Source: Nitrospira sp.
Lineage (GTDB): Bacteria; Nitrospirota; Nitrospiria; Nitrospirales; Nitrospiraceae
DNA length: 64,000 bases
Direction: 5' to 3'
Assembly (NCBI GenBank): GCA_036984305.1
Contig: BQWY01000001.1
Span: 434,001 to 498,000, forward strand
The stretch's first letter is position 1. Each line of letters opens with the position of its first letter. Shown here one piece after another: positions 1 to 9,452 of this stretch. The translations under genes were made by a program, and so were the position numbers. Below the pieces are notes generated by a model. It did not search any database. It was not told the origin of the DNA and was given only the letters and a program-made list of their open reading frames with translations.

Positions 1-153
1 GCTGACGGCGACCGCGTCGCAGGACAAGCGGGCTGCACGAATGAGCGCGCGGTGTCCCGCATGGAGCGCACCCATCGTCGGCACGAGTCCGATCCGAATG
101 CCTTCTCGGTGCAACAACCGACTCCATGCCGAGACCCGATGCGGGTGTCGCAT
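1..153 (-). CDS. panC: Pantothenate synthetase, 5' part (cut by window edge)
   Basis: Only the first 51 codons are present; the gene runs off the left edge. The visible N-terminus carries the LVPTMGALHAGH signature of pantothenate synthetase, which binds ATP and pantoate when condensing pantoate with beta-alanine in pantothenate (CoA precursor) synthesis. The ATG overlaps the folK stop codon as TGATG, so translation is probably coupled to folK. The N-terminal region before the signature is short, as usual in this family. Assignment rests on the signature alone, but it is highly characteristic. Confidence 0.9.
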   Translation of the reverse strand, partial: MRHPHRVSAWSRLLHREGIRIGLVPTMGALHAGHRALIRAARLSCDAVAVS

Positions 154-728
154 CACGCGCACGAGCTGCTCCCCGTGCTGTGTTGGATGGAAGAGTTGAG
201 CCGAAGCCCGAATTTCGTGGAGGGTTGTGGAGTGAGGATGCGAACCGTTGTTGCATCGGCCGACTCCGACAGGAGGTCTCGGATGGATCGCTGTTGAGTC
301 GGATGCAGAAGATCTGGGGCCAGCTCGGCGAGAGGAGCGAGAACGAACCGTCGCAGATGCATGCGCGGGTGCGGGATAGACAAGTCGACATCGTCGATGA
401 GGCGTTGCCCATAGAGCAGAATGTCAAGGTCGATGGTGCGCGGTCCATCGCGATGGTCCTGATCGCGTCCGAGCGCCGACTCGATCTCTCTGCACACGGC
501 GAGGAGGCTACGAGCAGTGATGTCCGTCTCCAGCCGGACCACGCCGTTCAAGAACCATTCAGGCCCAGGATTCCCACGGTCGACGATCGGCTCTGATTCA
601 TACAAGGACGAAACTCCGTTGACCTGGGAATGAGGTAGGAGGGAGAGGAGCGTGACCGCGCGCTCGCAGTAGTCCACGCGGTCGCCCATGTTGGAACCGA
701 CACCGATGAAGACGATTTCATGGGTCAT
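153..728 (-). CDS. folK: 2-amino-4-hydroxy-6-hydroxymethyldihydropteridine pyrophosphokinase
   Basis: HPPK transfers pyrophosphate from ATP to 6-hydroxymethyl-7,8-dihydropterin in cytoplasmic folate synthesis. The 191-residue protein has the N-terminal VGSNMGDR motif (about residues 10-17) and the family signature GPRTIDLDILLY near residue 100, with the Asp residues that bind magnesium. It is somewhat longer than the usual 160 residues; the extra C-terminal tail (from about 160) is poorly conserved-looking. It lies downstream of dapL by 72 bases and overlaps the panC start, forming a vitamin/amino-acid biosynthesis run on the minus strand. Confidence 0.93.
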   Translation of the reverse strand: MTHEIVFIGVGSNMGDRVDYCERAVTLLSLLPHSQVNGVSSLYESEPIVDRGNPGPEWFLNGVVRLETDITARSLLAVCREIESALGRDQDHRDGPRTIDLDILLYGQRLIDDVDLSIPHPRMHLRRFVLAPLAELAPDLLHPTQQRSIRDLLSESADATTVRILTPQPSTKFGLRLNSSIQHSTGSSSCA

Positions 729-800
729 GGGGCACCGGCCCGGGAAAAGGAAAGAGTCTCGTCCGCGTCGACACAGATGACTGTCGACCCATGATGATAC

Positions 801-1976
801 TCAAAACCCCGCTTTTTTGATTCGTTCGACTGCCTCTGCCAACCGTTCCTTCGAAGTGGTCAGCGTCATCCGGACGTATCCCTCTCCCGGTTCGCCGAAT
901 CCGTTTCCCGGTGTACTGACGATCCCGGCCTTCTCCAGCAGATGCGCAGTAAAAGAAGCGGAGGTGTAGCCCTTCGGCACTCCGATCCATACATAGAACG
1001 CGGCGGGAGGCAGGAGGGCGTCGAGTTCAAGCTGTCGCAGTCCCGGGACGAACACGTCGCGCCGTTCCTGATAGATCTTACGCAGTCCGTCGACATGATG
1101 TTCGCCGGACTCCAATGCGGTAATGCCGGCTTCCTGGATGGCCTGGAACGCACCCGAATCGAGGTTGCTCTTCACCTTGCCAAGACCGGCCAGAACCTGT
1201 TTGTTTCCCACTGCAAATCCGATCCGCCACCCCGTCATGTTGAACGTTTTCGACAAGGAGTGAAACTCGATCCCTACGTCCCGTGCGCCGTCCGCCTCCA
1301 GAAAACTGGCGGGTCGTTGGCCGTCAAAGTAGATCTCCGAATAGGCGGCATCGTGGCAGACGATTATGCGATGCTCTCGTGCGAAGGCCACGACCTTGTC
1401 AAAATACGCTTTGCTCGCGACGACAGAGGTCGGGTTGTTGGGCGAGTTCAGAAACATGAGCTTAGCGTTGGCGGCGACATCCTTTGGGATGGCATCAAGG
1501 TCCGGCAGAAACCCGTTCTCTTTCGTCAGCGGCATCGAGTAGGGCGTGCCACCGGCGAAGGTAGTGGCCACGGGGTAAACAGGATAGCCGGGCGTCGGGA
1601 CAAGCACGATATCCCCCGGATCGATAAACGCCAATGGAACGTGCCCGATTCCTTCCTTCGATCCAATGAGCGCCAGCACTTCGCTTGCCGGGTCGAGGGA
1701 GACGTTGAACCGGCGCTTGTACCAGCCGGCGACGGCTTGGCGAAAGCTTAACATCCCTTCGTAGGAGGGATATTGATGATTGCGCGGCTCGGCCGCCGCC
1801 GCCTTGAGCCGGTCAATGATCGGTGTAGGGGTCGGGAGGTCAGGGTCACCGACACCAAGGTTAATGATATCGACCCCTCGCGCAATCGCCTCTTGCTTCA
1901 TTTTGTCGATCGCGGCGAAGAGGTATGGGGGCAGCGTCCTGATGCGAGTCGCATATTCGATCGGAAATCCGGACAT
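801..1976 (-). CDS. dapL: LL-diaminopimelate aminotransferase (fold type I PLP enzyme)
   Basis: This 391-residue class I/II aminotransferase most resembles the LL-diaminopimelate aminotransferases that convert tetrahydrodipicolinate directly to LL-DAP for lysine and peptidoglycan. Visible features are NSPNNPT (177-183), the Asp209/Tyr212 PLP contacts, the Schiff-base lysine in [11 protein letters not shown] (Lys243) and GWRIGF with the carboxylate-binding Arg. The ATG at 1976 is preferred because AAAGGAG lies about ten bases upstream; an in-frame start 13 codons earlier lacks this. Specificity within the family (DapL versus a general alanine/aspartate-type aminotransferase) is inferred, not proven. 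Confidence 0.85.
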   Translation of the reverse strand: MSGFPIEYATRIRTLPPYLFAAIDKMKQEAIARGVDIINLGVGDPDLPTPTPIIDRLKAAAAEPRNHQYPSYEGMLSFRQAVAGWYKRRFNVSLDPASEVLALIGSKEGIGHVPLAFIDPGDIVLVPTPGYPVYPVATTFAGGTPYSMPLTKENGFLPDLDAIPKDVAANAKLMFLNSPNNPTSVVASKAYFDKVVAFAREHRIIVCHDAAYSEIYFDGQRPASFLEADGARDVGIEFHSLSKTFNMTGWRIGFAVGNKQVLAGLGKVKSNLDSGAFQAIQEAGITALESGEHHVDGLRKIYQERRDVFVPGLRQLELDALLPPAAFYVWIGVPKGYTSASFTAHLLEKAGIVSTPGNGFGEPGEGYVRMTLTTSKERLAEAVERIKKAGF

Positions 1977-2061
1977 GAGTAGTCGGCTCCTTTCTGCGTC
2001 ACGTAAACTGGCCAATGCGTCGATGAGCGACCTCGTAGAGTACAGCAGGCTGGCGTGCCAA

Positions 2062-2751
2062 TCAATGCAAGGCGGTCAACAGATGGGCAATCAAGCGGTC
2101 GGCGTAGACATGGAGTTGAGGCAAGCAGGGACGAGCGCGCTCCATCACCTCCGATGCCGTTGTCTTCGCGGCCGCCAACCCGGACGCGCATTCGCGACAA
2201 AGAGCGGTGATTCCGGGTTCGTCCATTTCCAGATGGAACAGCAAGCCGTAGGCGAAGGGGCCGAACCGAAAGGCCTGCAAGGGGGCCACGTTCGAGCCGG
2301 CCAGTGGAACGGCTCCAACGGGCAGGTCGAATACTTCCCCGTGCCACTGGAAGACCGAAAAGCGCTCGGGACAGGATCTAAAAAATGGATCTTGGCGGCC
2401 CTCCGGGGTGACGGTAATTTGAGTCATTCCGATCTCCAAGGCATGGCCCTTGAGCACGGATGCGCCGAGCGCTTTCGCCATGAGTTGACTGCCAAGGCAG
2501 ATTCCGAGGACAGGCGTCCCTCCGTCGATGGCCTTCCGTATGAAGACGGTCTCTTCCGCCATCCACTGAGTGGCATCGTTCACCGACATCGGCCCGCCCA
2601 TGACAATCAGCAACTCGCCGGCATCCTTCGGCAACCCGTCGGATGGCACGAGATAGCGTTCGAGTGTGATGCCACGCGTGTATAGGGAGGTGGCAAAGGC
2701 ACCCGGCCCTTCGAATGGAACATGTTTCAGACAGACAGCTCTCCTGCTCAT
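2062..2751 (-). CDS. Class I glutamine amidotransferase, GMP synthase-like
   Basis: A 229-residue stand-alone GATase1 domain. The nucleophile elbow GICLGSQ carries Cys85, and FHLEMD carries the catalytic His173 and Glu175, so the Cys-His-Glu triad is complete. Such free-standing proteins related to the glutaminase half of GMP synthase hydrolyse glutamine or related gamma-glutamyl compounds; the acceptor is unknown. I chose the ATG at 2751 because family members begin close to the first beta strand; a longer frame upstream has a poorly conserved extension. It is the first gene of the minus-strand run leading to dapL, folK and panC, but no functional link is evident. Confidence 0.8.
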   Translation of the reverse strand: MSRRAVCLKHVPFEGPGAFATSLYTRGITLERYLVPSDGLPKDAGELLIVMGGPMSVNDATQWMAEETVFIRKAIDGGTPVLGICLGSQLMAKALGASVLKGHALEIGMTQITVTPEGRQDPFFRSCPERFSVFQWHGEVFDLPVGAVPLAGSNVAPLQAFRFGPFAYGLLFHLEMDEPGITALCRECASGLAAAKTTASEVMERARPCLPQLHVYADRLIAHLLTALH

Positions 2752-3017
2752 CTCGCCCAGCCTGTCCCCCCCGTTACTGAGGCTCGAACGTATACCAATA
2801 GCGTTCCCCACACTCTCGATCAAGTCTTTGTTTCAACGAGACAGGCGTTCGTGGTCGAGCCCGGCTCACGGTGAGCGTGTGAGCATCGGGCCGTGTCATC
2901 ATGTCGGCGTCGGGCAGGCGGGCGGAATTCCTAAAGAATCAGGACGCCTTAGCCGATATCGTACTGGCATTTCATGTGGGTGCGGTTTCCGCTTTGAACT
3001 TGGCGAGGGAGACAGAC

Positions 3018-4241
3018 GTGACTCGAAGTATCTCGATCGATGAACTTCAAATTGGCATGTTTGTAAGCCGCTTCGATCGGTCGTGGTTTCGCACGCCCTT
3101 CCTACGACACCGATTCTTGGTTCGGTCGAGCGCTGATATCCAACGGCTCCGTCGATCGGGAATCAAGACGGTGGAGATCGATCTGACACGCGGTGCGGCT
3201 CCCGCTGAGAATCCGCGGCTGGACGCTGACGAATTGTCGAGTGTGCCTGCCGCGTGGGTCAACGAGACGACGCCGTCCAAGGGATTTGACGAACTCCGCC
3301 ATGATATGCACCTGGCAATGGAGGTACGGAAGAAACTCGAGCACACCGTGCACTGCCTGTTCGATAACATTGCGGCGATGGGAACAATCGACAATGAGCA
3401 GGCCAATGAGGCCGCGCAGGAGATCGGTCTCGTGGCCAGGACACTGAGCAATCCGGCCCTCTTCATGGCGATGAGTCAGATTCCAGAGGCCTCTCTCGGG
3501 CTGAGTCAGCATGCGATGGCGACGTGTACCCTGTCGATGATTTTAGGCCAGGCCGTGCAGTACGACTTGGCGGCGCTGCAGGAACTGGCCGTAGGGGCGT
3601 TGCTGCACGATATCGGGTTGCTACGTGTCCCGACTCCCATTCTTCTCCGCATTTATGACAGTTCCAATAGTCTTCGAGACAGAGAGCGTGCGGTGTACGA
3701 GATGCATGCCAGACAGGGAGCCGTGGACCTTGAACGGCAGGAAAACTTCTCCCTGGATGTGCGGCGCATCGCGGCGGAGCATCATGCGTTGCCTGACGGA
3801 CGAGGTTTTCCCGCGGAAATCAATCCGCGCTGGATCAGTCAATCGAGCCGTATCGTCATGATCGCCGATCAGTACGACGAGCTCATCACGGGCTTCGGTG
3901 GACGAACCCCGATGCAGCCTCACGAGGCATTACACCGGCTCTATCAATGCGCGCAAGACGGCGGCTTGGATCTCGATCTGACGTCATGCTTTATCAAGCG
4001 TGTGGGTGTCTTTCCGATCTACAGCACTGTGGAACTGAATACGGGGGAGCGAGGCGTCATTGCGGAATTGAACCCAGCGCAACTGCACCTGCCCGTGATC
4101 TTCGTGACGCATGTGAAGGGGGGAAAGCCGCTTGCATCACCTCTTCGGGTGGACCTGCTTGAACAGGAAGCCGGGGAACCCGTGCGATCGATTGTGCGAG
4201 TCCTGAAGTCGGGCGCACCCGCCCCGGGATCGGCGGGGTAG
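3018..4241 (+). CDS. HD-GYP domain protein with N-terminal DUF3391-like region, altered active site
   Basis: The first ~60 residues (IDELQIGMFVSRFDRSW) match the N-terminal region typical of DUF3391/HD-GYP proteins, and the C-terminal half is an HD-GYP cyclic-di-GMP phosphodiesterase-like domain. Metal-ligand positions are recognisable: His165, HD at 197-198, His230, HH at 255-256, DG at 260-261, Asp284. The signatures deviate: HDIGL replaces HDIGK, HHALPDG replaces HHExxDG, and GFP replaces GYP. The GTG at 3018 has GAGGGAG about six bases upstream and begins right at the conserved region, so it is preferred over an in-frame ATG at 2901. Whether it is active or a c-di-GMP/partner-binding relic is uncertain. 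Confidence 0.82.
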   Translation: MTRSISIDELQIGMFVSRFDRSWFRTPFLRHRFLVRSSADIQRLRRSGIKTVEIDLTRGAAPAENPRLDADELSSVPAAWVNETTPSKGFDELRHDMHLAMEVRKKLEHTVHCLFDNIAAMGTIDNEQANEAAQEIGLVARTLSNPALFMAMSQIPEASLGLSQHAMATCTLSMILGQAVQYDLAALQELAVGALLHDIGLLRVPTPILLRIYDSSNSLRDRERAVYEMHARQGAVDLERQENFSLDVRRIAAEHHALPDGRGFPAEINPRWISQSSRIVMIADQYDELITGFGGRTPMQPHEALHRLYQCAQDGGLDLDLTSCFIKRVGVFPIYSTVELNTGERGVIAELNPAQLHLPVIFVTHVKGGKPLASPLRVDLLEQEAGEPVRSIVRVLKSGAPAPGSAG

Positions 4242-4651
4242 GTTGCGGAGTGCCCAACGACCTGCTCGGCGGGATTCGCGTTCGGAAGTCGTGTCCTAAT
4301 CGGAAGAGGGCAGCAAGACCCTTGATCGTGGGTGTCCACGGTCGGTCGGATCGGGTTCGCGACGGACTCGAGGGTCGCACAGGGTTCATTGAGTCCCGCC
4401 ACGCGGCCCGGTACGGGTTTCTTTCCTCTATGCCGGCACCCGTTGGGGGCGCGCCATGTGGTTGCGTGGGTACAGGATCTGTCCAGGGTGATCGAGATTG
4501 AGATGATGCGATTGTCGCGATATCCAAGACCAGCGAATCCTCCCCACCTATGATACGGTAACATCGAGCTGTGGCGGCGATCTCCGCAGGCGGTACACTG
4601 CGGGTAGCGCACGCCTGGCCGATCTGGCATCGTGGGAGCAGGCGACCTCTG
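4242..4651. other. Intergenic stretch without a convincing gene
   Basis: About 410 bases between the HD-GYP gene and the next plus-strand gene. Open frames exist on both strands, as expected at this GC content, but their translations are Arg/Pro-rich, lack recognisable motifs and have no good ribosome site. I see no hairpin followed by a T-run. The 3' end presumably holds the promoter of the downstream gene. Confidence 0.55.
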
Positions 4652-5458
4652 ATGAAACGACGTATCAATCACAATGATGATCTCGAATGGCTGCTTCGGC
4701 ATTCCCGCGCATTTCGGGGGGGCCAAATGGTTGAAGTCCACATCGTTCGGCGCCACCTCTATGACGAGAACCTTGGTGCAGAGATTCTCGCTGGCACGAT
4801 GATCACGCTGTTAATCCGCTATGCCGTCATGGAGGCGGTCGGTCGGGAAACACTTCGAATTCAGCGGAGGACACGCTTGGTCTTCTCGGGAGTGAGCGAC
4901 TTTTCGTTTTTCGAGCAGGAAGGGGCCAACAGCGGCACCATCGAGGCGTTGCAGGCTGAGTGGAAGGACGGCAGCTTTCGGTTCTGGTTCGATCAATACG
5001 GCGAAGTCTACATCGTTTGCGATGAGGCCGAACTCGAAGAGGTCGGCGTGCCGGAGGGCGCCCCCGGCCGCGATATCCTTCATGAATGGGTATTCCAGGC
5101 TCAGCAGGGTACGCTCCCGACGGTGGAGTGGCTGCTCGATGAGTTGGACCGCGCTGGGTGTGCCTGCACGTGGAGGCCGGGTGGAGTGGAATGTGCGGCG
5201 TCGGGCCGCTTCGAGTGGAGCGGATTCCTTTCGAGGCATGTGCCGGTCGATCAAAACCAGATGGGAACCGTCGCCATACAGGGATACGGTCCCTTAGGGG
5301 AACATTCGTTTGGGATCGTCGCTCGCGTCCGTGGGTCTGCCGGGGGAGCCGAGTTGCTGGCGCAGCTGGCTCACGTGCTGACGACGCATTTCTCCGGGCA
5401 CAGTATCGGATTGGAATCGGCGACGCTCCAGCGCGTTCGCAGGAGTGAAAGGGACTAA
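4652..5458 (+). CDS. Conserved hypothetical protein
   Basis: A 268-residue soluble protein with no signal peptide or membrane segment. It is acidic and mixed alpha/beta in appearance, with a Trp-rich middle (VEWLLDELDRAG, EWSGFLSRHV). I do not recognise the family. The ATG at 4652 gives the N-terminus MKRRINHNDDLEWLL; a GGGAG lies about 13 bases upstream. An in-frame start at 4571 would add an Arg-rich, low-complexity extension. The gene ends five bases from the convergent methyltransferase gene, so it is probably a monocistronic unit. Confidence 0.6.
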   Translation: MKRRINHNDDLEWLLRHSRAFRGGQMVEVHIVRRHLYDENLGAEILAGTMITLLIRYAVMEAVGRETLRIQRRTRLVFSGVSDFSFFEQEGANSGTIEALQAEWKDGSFRFWFDQYGEVYIVCDEAELEEVGVPEGAPGRDILHEWVFQAQQGTLPTVEWLLDELDRAGCACTWRPGGVECAASGRFEWSGFLSRHVPVDQNQMGTVAIQGYGPLGEHSFGIVARVRGSAGGAELLAQLAHVLTTHFSGHSIGLESATLQRVRRSERD

Positions 5459-5463
5459 AGAGT

Positions 5464-6189
5464 CTATACCGAGGAGTGTGATGGATACGCGGGGGCCGCG
5501 GTTGAGGCAGTCCGGCCGAGATGGTAATCGGTTCCATTCAGGTGGTGGCCGTTGCCATTCCTTGGACTCAGGGGCTTGGCATTGACACATTCGACGAGGT
5601 GCCAGAAACGCATGGGATTGACGGCCTGCTTCCGGGACACCTGCAACGTGGTTCCTTCCAATACGGTCGTGAGGGAAAGATCAGTTCTCCAACCGAGATG
5701 CTTGGTCAGGGGAGAGATGACCTTCTCGACGGCGGCAATGAGTTTGTTACCATTGCTGAAGTGATTCAGCATGATGATGCGTCCCCCCGCCCGGCAGACA
5801 CGGATCATCTCGTTCACGACGCTTCGATAGTCGGGCACGGCCGTCACGACGTAGGCGGCCACGACGGTGTCGAAACTGTCATCGGGAAACTCCATCGATC
5901 CAGCATCCATTCGGTAGAGTTCGACGTGGTCCATTCCATGCGCCTCGGCGCGCTTTCGGGCTTGTGCCAGCATTCCTTCGGACAGATCGATGCCGACAAT
6001 GCGGCAGTGGCGTGGGTACATCGGCAGTGCCAAGCCCGTTCCTACCCCGACTTCGAGCACGCGTTCGTCGGGCTGCACGCTCAGATTACGAATGGCCGCG
6101 TCGCGCCCCTCGTGGAAGACCCTTCCGAAAATCCGGTCATAGACCCCTGCGTAACTGGTATAGACGCGTTCGATCTTCTTCAGGTCCAT
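5464..6189 (-). CDS. Class I SAM-dependent methyltransferase, possibly phospholipid N-methyltransferase
   Basis: A 241-residue Rossmann-fold methyltransferase. Motif I is VLEVGVGTG (44-52), followed by the acidic strand GIDLSEGML and the motif GSMEFPDDSFDTVVA. Overall architecture, including the early YAGVYDRIFG segment, resembles bacterial phosphatidylethanolamine N-methyltransferases of the PmtA/UbiE-like group, so membrane-lipid head-group methylation is a reasonable guess. The last ~30 residues are a hydrophilic Ser/Pro/His-rich tail. It converges on the preceding hypothetical gene. The methyl acceptor cannot be read from sequence. Confidence 0.78.
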   Translation of the reverse strand: MDLKKIERVYTSYAGVYDRIFGRVFHEGRDAAIRNLSVQPDERVLEVGVGTGLALPMYPRHCRIVGIDLSEGMLAQARKRAEAHGMDHVELYRMDAGSMEFPDDSFDTVVAAYVVTAVPDYRSVVNEMIRVCRAGGRIIMLNHFSNGNKLIAAVEKVISPLTKHLGWRTDLSLTTVLEGTTLQVSRKQAVNPMRFWHLVECVNAKPLSPRNGNGHHLNGTDYHLGRTASTAAPAYPSHSSV

Positions 6190-6511
6190 GCCCTGCCTCC
6201 CACACTCCGCGACGTTCCCTTAGCCACCCGGCGAAAGCACGTCCGTTTCGAGCACTTCCGGTCGCTACTGAGTACTCAGTTCGTCCTGGCGCCGATAAAA
6301 TCGGGGATTCGTCGAAGGCGGGAAACCCGTTGATACTAGGTGAGGTGCCGCGCCCGCCAGATTCAGTCAAGCGACTTACTCTAGCCAATGTAGGGACAGT
6401 GAGTCAACAGCGGCGGAGAAAAACCGTTCCGCGCGCGGGGAACGGAAGAATGCGTAGTGCCGGATTGACCGCATATTCCGGTCGTTGACGAAGGTGTGCT
6501 ATGGTCCGCCG

Positions 6512-7117
6512 ATGATTGCCGCCGGCCTGTTTGCTGCGTGTCTCATAGTGGGATTCGTCGTGTTGGACTGGTGGTATTTCGGGCGGCCTGAACGTCAGTC
6601 GATGATGTACGGTTGCCCGATCGGTTCGATGACGGTCGAATTGACCGCTCCTTCAAGCGATGCCCTGGCCGCCCATTTTGGTCCCAACGGCGTGCTGCCG
6701 CTGCCGCATGGGCGCGCCCTCTGGTTTCCAGAAGGTGGACGTATCCTGTTGCAAGCCGATTGCCGAAAATTTGCGTCTCGATTCCGGACGGCTTGGCCCT
6801 TGAAAGGATCGATCGAGGTCCGACAGAACATTGAGGGACGTCTTACGGTCTTTTGCACGAAACGGACACCCTGGACCTCCGCGGCCATCACCCTGCTCTG
6901 GTTCCTTCTGGTCGGTGGCGGATCGTTGGGGTTTGTCATGTCGTTCGGGTTCGCCGGCGGATTTGCTTCGATGGCAGGAATGATGCTGGGGTTCGGTATC
7001 GTGGCATTGGGGGGGCTTGTGCTCTTTTTCGGCTTGGTGACCGTCGCGATGGCGTACCGAATTGAGAACGGTCGACTGCTGCAGGTGTGGCAGGAGTGGC
7101 ACGAGGCAACAAGTTGA
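6512..7117 (+). CDS. Membrane protein of unknown function
   Basis: About 201 residues with one N-terminal membrane segment (MIAAGLFAACLIVGFVVLDWW), a soluble region of ~110 residues, then two closely spaced Gly-rich hydrophobic helices (LLWFLLVGGGSLGFVMSFG and the following stretch) near the C-terminus. This suggests an inner-membrane protein with a central domain outside or inside the membrane. The family is not recognised. The ATG at 6512 begins right at the hydrophobic helix; an in-frame TTG at 6485 is possible but less likely. A TATGGT box at 6500-6505 sits just in front of the ATG. Confidence 0.55.
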   Translation: MIAAGLFAACLIVGFVVLDWWYFGRPERQSMMYGCPIGSMTVELTAPSSDALAAHFGPNGVLPLPHGRALWFPEGGRILLQADCRKFASRFRTAWPLKGSIEVRQNIEGRLTVFCTKRTPWTSAAITLLWFLLVGGGSLGFVMSFGFAGGFASMAGMMLGFGIVALGGLVLFFGLVTVAMAYRIENGRLLQVWQEWHEATS

Positions 7118-7168
7118 CGCGTTGTCATCGAGGACCTCCCACGGCGGGACGGAACCGTAGGGTGGCGG

Positions 7169-7507
7169 CTAAAGAAACGTGTCGAGGAAGGAAGCGTACT
7201 CGGCAGGCAAGTTTAACACCTCGCGCCGCCGTGCAAGCCCCGCAAGAATCCCTCGATGTTTCTGGTTCAATCCCGACGTCACAAAGGCCTGCGCAAAGTG
7301 GAGCCACTGGGCCTGAAGATCTTCGGCTACCCGGCGTCGTTCCTCGATCGGAAGCGTGTGCAGGACCTTGGTCAATTCGGTAATAGCCTTCTCCACGCTG
7401 TGATAGGGCGGTGCCAATTGTACTGCAGCGTAGAATGCCTCCAAGTGGCGGCGAAACGTTTCGCGAAGAAACTGAACGGGGTCGGGCGCGGGTTGAGGGT
7501 CGGTCAT
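7169..7507 (-). CDS. Small conserved hypothetical protein
   Basis: A 112-residue, probably all-helical cytoplasmic protein (FRRHLEAFYAAVQLAPPY, ITELTKVLHTLPIEERRR). No known domain is recognised. The ATG at 7507 (MTDPQPAPDP) is chosen because a promoter-like pair, TTGCCG and TATGCT with a 17-base spacer, lies just upstream at 7545-7573, which would place more distal in-frame starts before the transcript begins. No strong Shine-Dalgarno sequence is visible. It appears to be a single-gene unit. Confidence 0.55.
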   Translation of the reverse strand: MTDPQPAPDPVQFLRETFRRHLEAFYAAVQLAPPYHSVEKAITELTKVLHTLPIEERRRVAEDLQAQWLHFAQAFVTSGLNQKHRGILAGLARRREVLNLPAEYASFLDTFL

Positions 7508-7544
7508 CGCACGGTCAGCGATACGCGGATGGTACAAGATCGAT

Positions 7545-7573
7545 AGCATAGAATATTGTCGTACAGGCGGCAA
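7545..7573 (-). promoter_or_regulatory. Sigma70-like promoter for the small gene ending at 7169
   Basis: Read on the minus strand: TTGCCG (7573-7568), a 17-base spacer, then TATGCT (7550-7545). The predicted transcript start near 7538 leaves a leader of about 30 bases before the ATG at 7507. Pattern match only. Confidence 0.45.
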
Positions 7574-7731
7574 CCCGTGATCGGCCCATCTTAGAGGATT
7601 GAACCTGCGGTTTCAAAAAGAGACGCCATGGTGCCGGCCAAGAAAAGGACGATCTCGATCGACGCCCGGATGGCTATCGACGCAAGTATGACGGGGGTCG
7701 TCTGCCGTCGTGAGCAGGGCGTACGGATCGG

Positions 7732-8346
7732 TCAGTGACGCGACGTCTGCTCGGACAGATTGATGCAGGCGGCCGTCCATTGACCTGGCCCGCCGGGCGA
7801 TGATTCGAGGCGAGTCAACGAAGCATGGTCGAACCGGAACACGTGAATGGCCGTGAGCGGTAGCCCCAACAGATGCGCCACGAGTGCCCGCAAAACGTCC
7901 CCATGTGTCACGACCAACACCGTCTCGCGATCGCGCTCAAAGAGGGCGTCGGTCATCGCCGCGGCGGCGCGGGCTTGGACCTCGGCGAGTGTTTCGCCAC
8001 CGGGAAATCGTGCGTCGTTCGGGCGGGCATACCAATATCGGCGGACAGGCTCGTGGTCCAGGTCTCGCCAAAATCGACCTGCCCAGTCTCCCACCTCGAT
8101 TTCGCGTAGACGTGGGTCCTCGCGTATGACGAGCTCCCGCGAGGCGGCCAGAAACTCCGCCGTTTGTATGGCGCGCGCAACCGGACTTGAATACAGGGCT
8201 CCGATCGGTTGGTCTCGCAGTCTCAGGGCCAAGTCGGATGCCTGTCGCCGGCCGCGCTCGTTCAACGGGACCGGATGCTGTCCCATGATCTGACCGCTTC
8301 GGTTCCAATCCGTTTCACCGTGCCGAACGAGCAGGAGTGTGGGCAT
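7732..8346 (-). CDS. Histidine phosphatase family protein (phosphoglycerate mutase-like)
   Basis: A 204-residue branch-1 histidine phosphatase. The phosphoryl-accepting His is in LLVRHGETDWN near the N-terminus, the second catalytic His is in VVTHGDVLRAL, and the proton donor Glu is in LREIEVGDWAG. Family members act on phosphosugars, alpha-ribazole phosphate or nucleotides; none can be assigned here. The ATG at 8346 has GGAG about ten bases upstream. It starts two bases after the stop of the upstream beta-propeller-like gene, so the two are co-transcribed. No cobalamin genes are nearby to suggest CobC. Confidence 0.82.
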   Translation of the reverse strand: MPTLLLVRHGETDWNRSGQIMGQHPVPLNERGRRQASDLALRLRDQPIGALYSSPVARAIQTAEFLAASRELVIREDPRLREIEVGDWAGRFWRDLDHEPVRRYWYARPNDARFPGGETLAEVQARAAAAMTDALFERDRETVLVVTHGDVLRALVAHLLGLPLTAIHVFRFDHASLTRLESSPGGPGQWTAACINLSEQTSRH

Positions 8347-8348
8347 GG

Positions 8349-9428
8349 TTATGACTCCGTGCGGGAGGCGGGCGTGAGCGGTATCGAGGTCCACGTGTTG
8401 CCGCCGTCCGTTGAACGATACAACCCACTGCCGTTGGTGCCGGCATATAACGTAGCGGAGTCATGGGGGCTGATCGTAATCGTCCGCATGTTCAGCGTCG
8501 CGAGACCCTCATTCACACGGGTCCATGACCCACCGCCGTCCACGCTCTTCGCGACACCTTCCCGTCCCACCACGTAGAGCGTCTGCGGAGTAGAAGGGTC
8601 GATAGCCATCCAGCTCACAAATTGATCCGGAAGCGTCTGGCCGATCCGCGTCCACGTTGCGGCGCCGGTCGTCGTTTGAAACAGGCCATCCGTAGTCCCC
8701 GCGTAGACGGTGTCCGATGTGCGGGGATCGACCATGAGAACATTGACGCCCAACGCCATCGAAGCTTCCAGAATGTGATCCGGGATCAGGCCCTGGTTCA
8801 CTTTCTTCCAGGTCGCCATGCCGTCGGTGCTCTTGTAGACGCCTCCGGTCGTACCGGCGTACCACGTCTGTGCGTATTGTGGATCCACTGCGAGCGTCAC
8901 GACGATGTGCACCTCCGTCATGCCGGTCATGTGTTCGGTCCACGTTCGGCCTCCGTCGCGGGTGAGAAACGCCCCCACCGTCGTGGCGGCCCCGATCGTC
9001 TGGCTGTTCCTGGGATGAAACACAAACTGATTGATAAAGGACACGTGCTCCTTCAGGCCCACATTGTGGGGCAACCAGCGTTGACCTCCATCCGGACTCT
9101 TGTACACGGCGTCGCCCATCGTCCCTGCATAGACCGTGGCCGGGAAGTTGGGGTCCACGGTTACAGTGGTGACACGTCGCGCGCTGAAACTCGGAATACG
9201 CGACCACGTCGCTCCCGCATCGCGTGATTTAAAGACCGCGTCGTTGGTGGCCACATACAGGATGTCCGGTTTGCTGGGATGGACCACGATGGATACGACC
9301 GATTCGCTGCCCTTGTCGCATGCCGAACAGGTGAACCATATGGCCCATAGGGTCGCCCGCAGCAGAACGACCGGAACGCGTAGGGTGAATTGAGGTGTCA
9401 CGAGTGAGGTGGTGGTGCGCGGCGGCAC
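8349..9428 (-). CDS. Secreted BNR/YCF48-like repeat protein (photosystem-assembly-type beta propeller)
   Basis: A 359-residue exported protein. After a hydrophobic N-terminal segment (VPVVLLRATLWAIWF) followed by CSACDKG, which might be a weak lipobox, come about seven repeats of the form TVYAGT...GVYKSTDGGxTW, the Asp-box/BNR pattern of sialidase-like and YCF48-like propellers. The Asp-box (S-x-D-x-G-x-T-W) is seen in SRDAGATW, SPDGGQRW, TRDGGRTW, SVDGGGSW and STDGGNTW. No sialidase catalytic residues can be claimed. The start used is a GTG; a second GTG nine codons in is possible. It is transcribed with the phosphatase gene two bases downstream. Confidence 0.72.
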   Translation of the reverse strand: MPPRTTTSLVTPQFTLRVPVVLLRATLWAIWFTCSACDKGSESVVSIVVHPSKPDILYVATNDAVFKSRDAGATWSRIPSFSARRVTTVTVDPNFPATVYAGTMGDAVYKSPDGGQRWLPHNVGLKEHVSFINQFVFHPRNSQTIGAATTVGAFLTRDGGRTWTEHMTGMTEVHIVVTLAVDPQYAQTWYAGTTGGVYKSTDGMATWKKVNQGLIPDHILEASMALGVNVLMVDPRTSDTVYAGTTDGLFQTTTGAATWTRIGQTLPDQFVSWMAIDPSTPQTLYVVGREGVAKSVDGGGSWTRVNEGLATLNMRTITISPHDSATLYAGTNGSGLYRSTDGGNTWTSIPLTPASRTES

Positions 9429-9452
9429 CCTAATCTGAAGAGGTCGATCGAG

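Noticed and set aside
4019-4756. Minus-strand frame covering the 4242-4651 gap
   Set aside because: Arg/Pro/Thr-rich translation, no ribosome site, overlaps the 3' end of the HD-GYP gene and the next gene.
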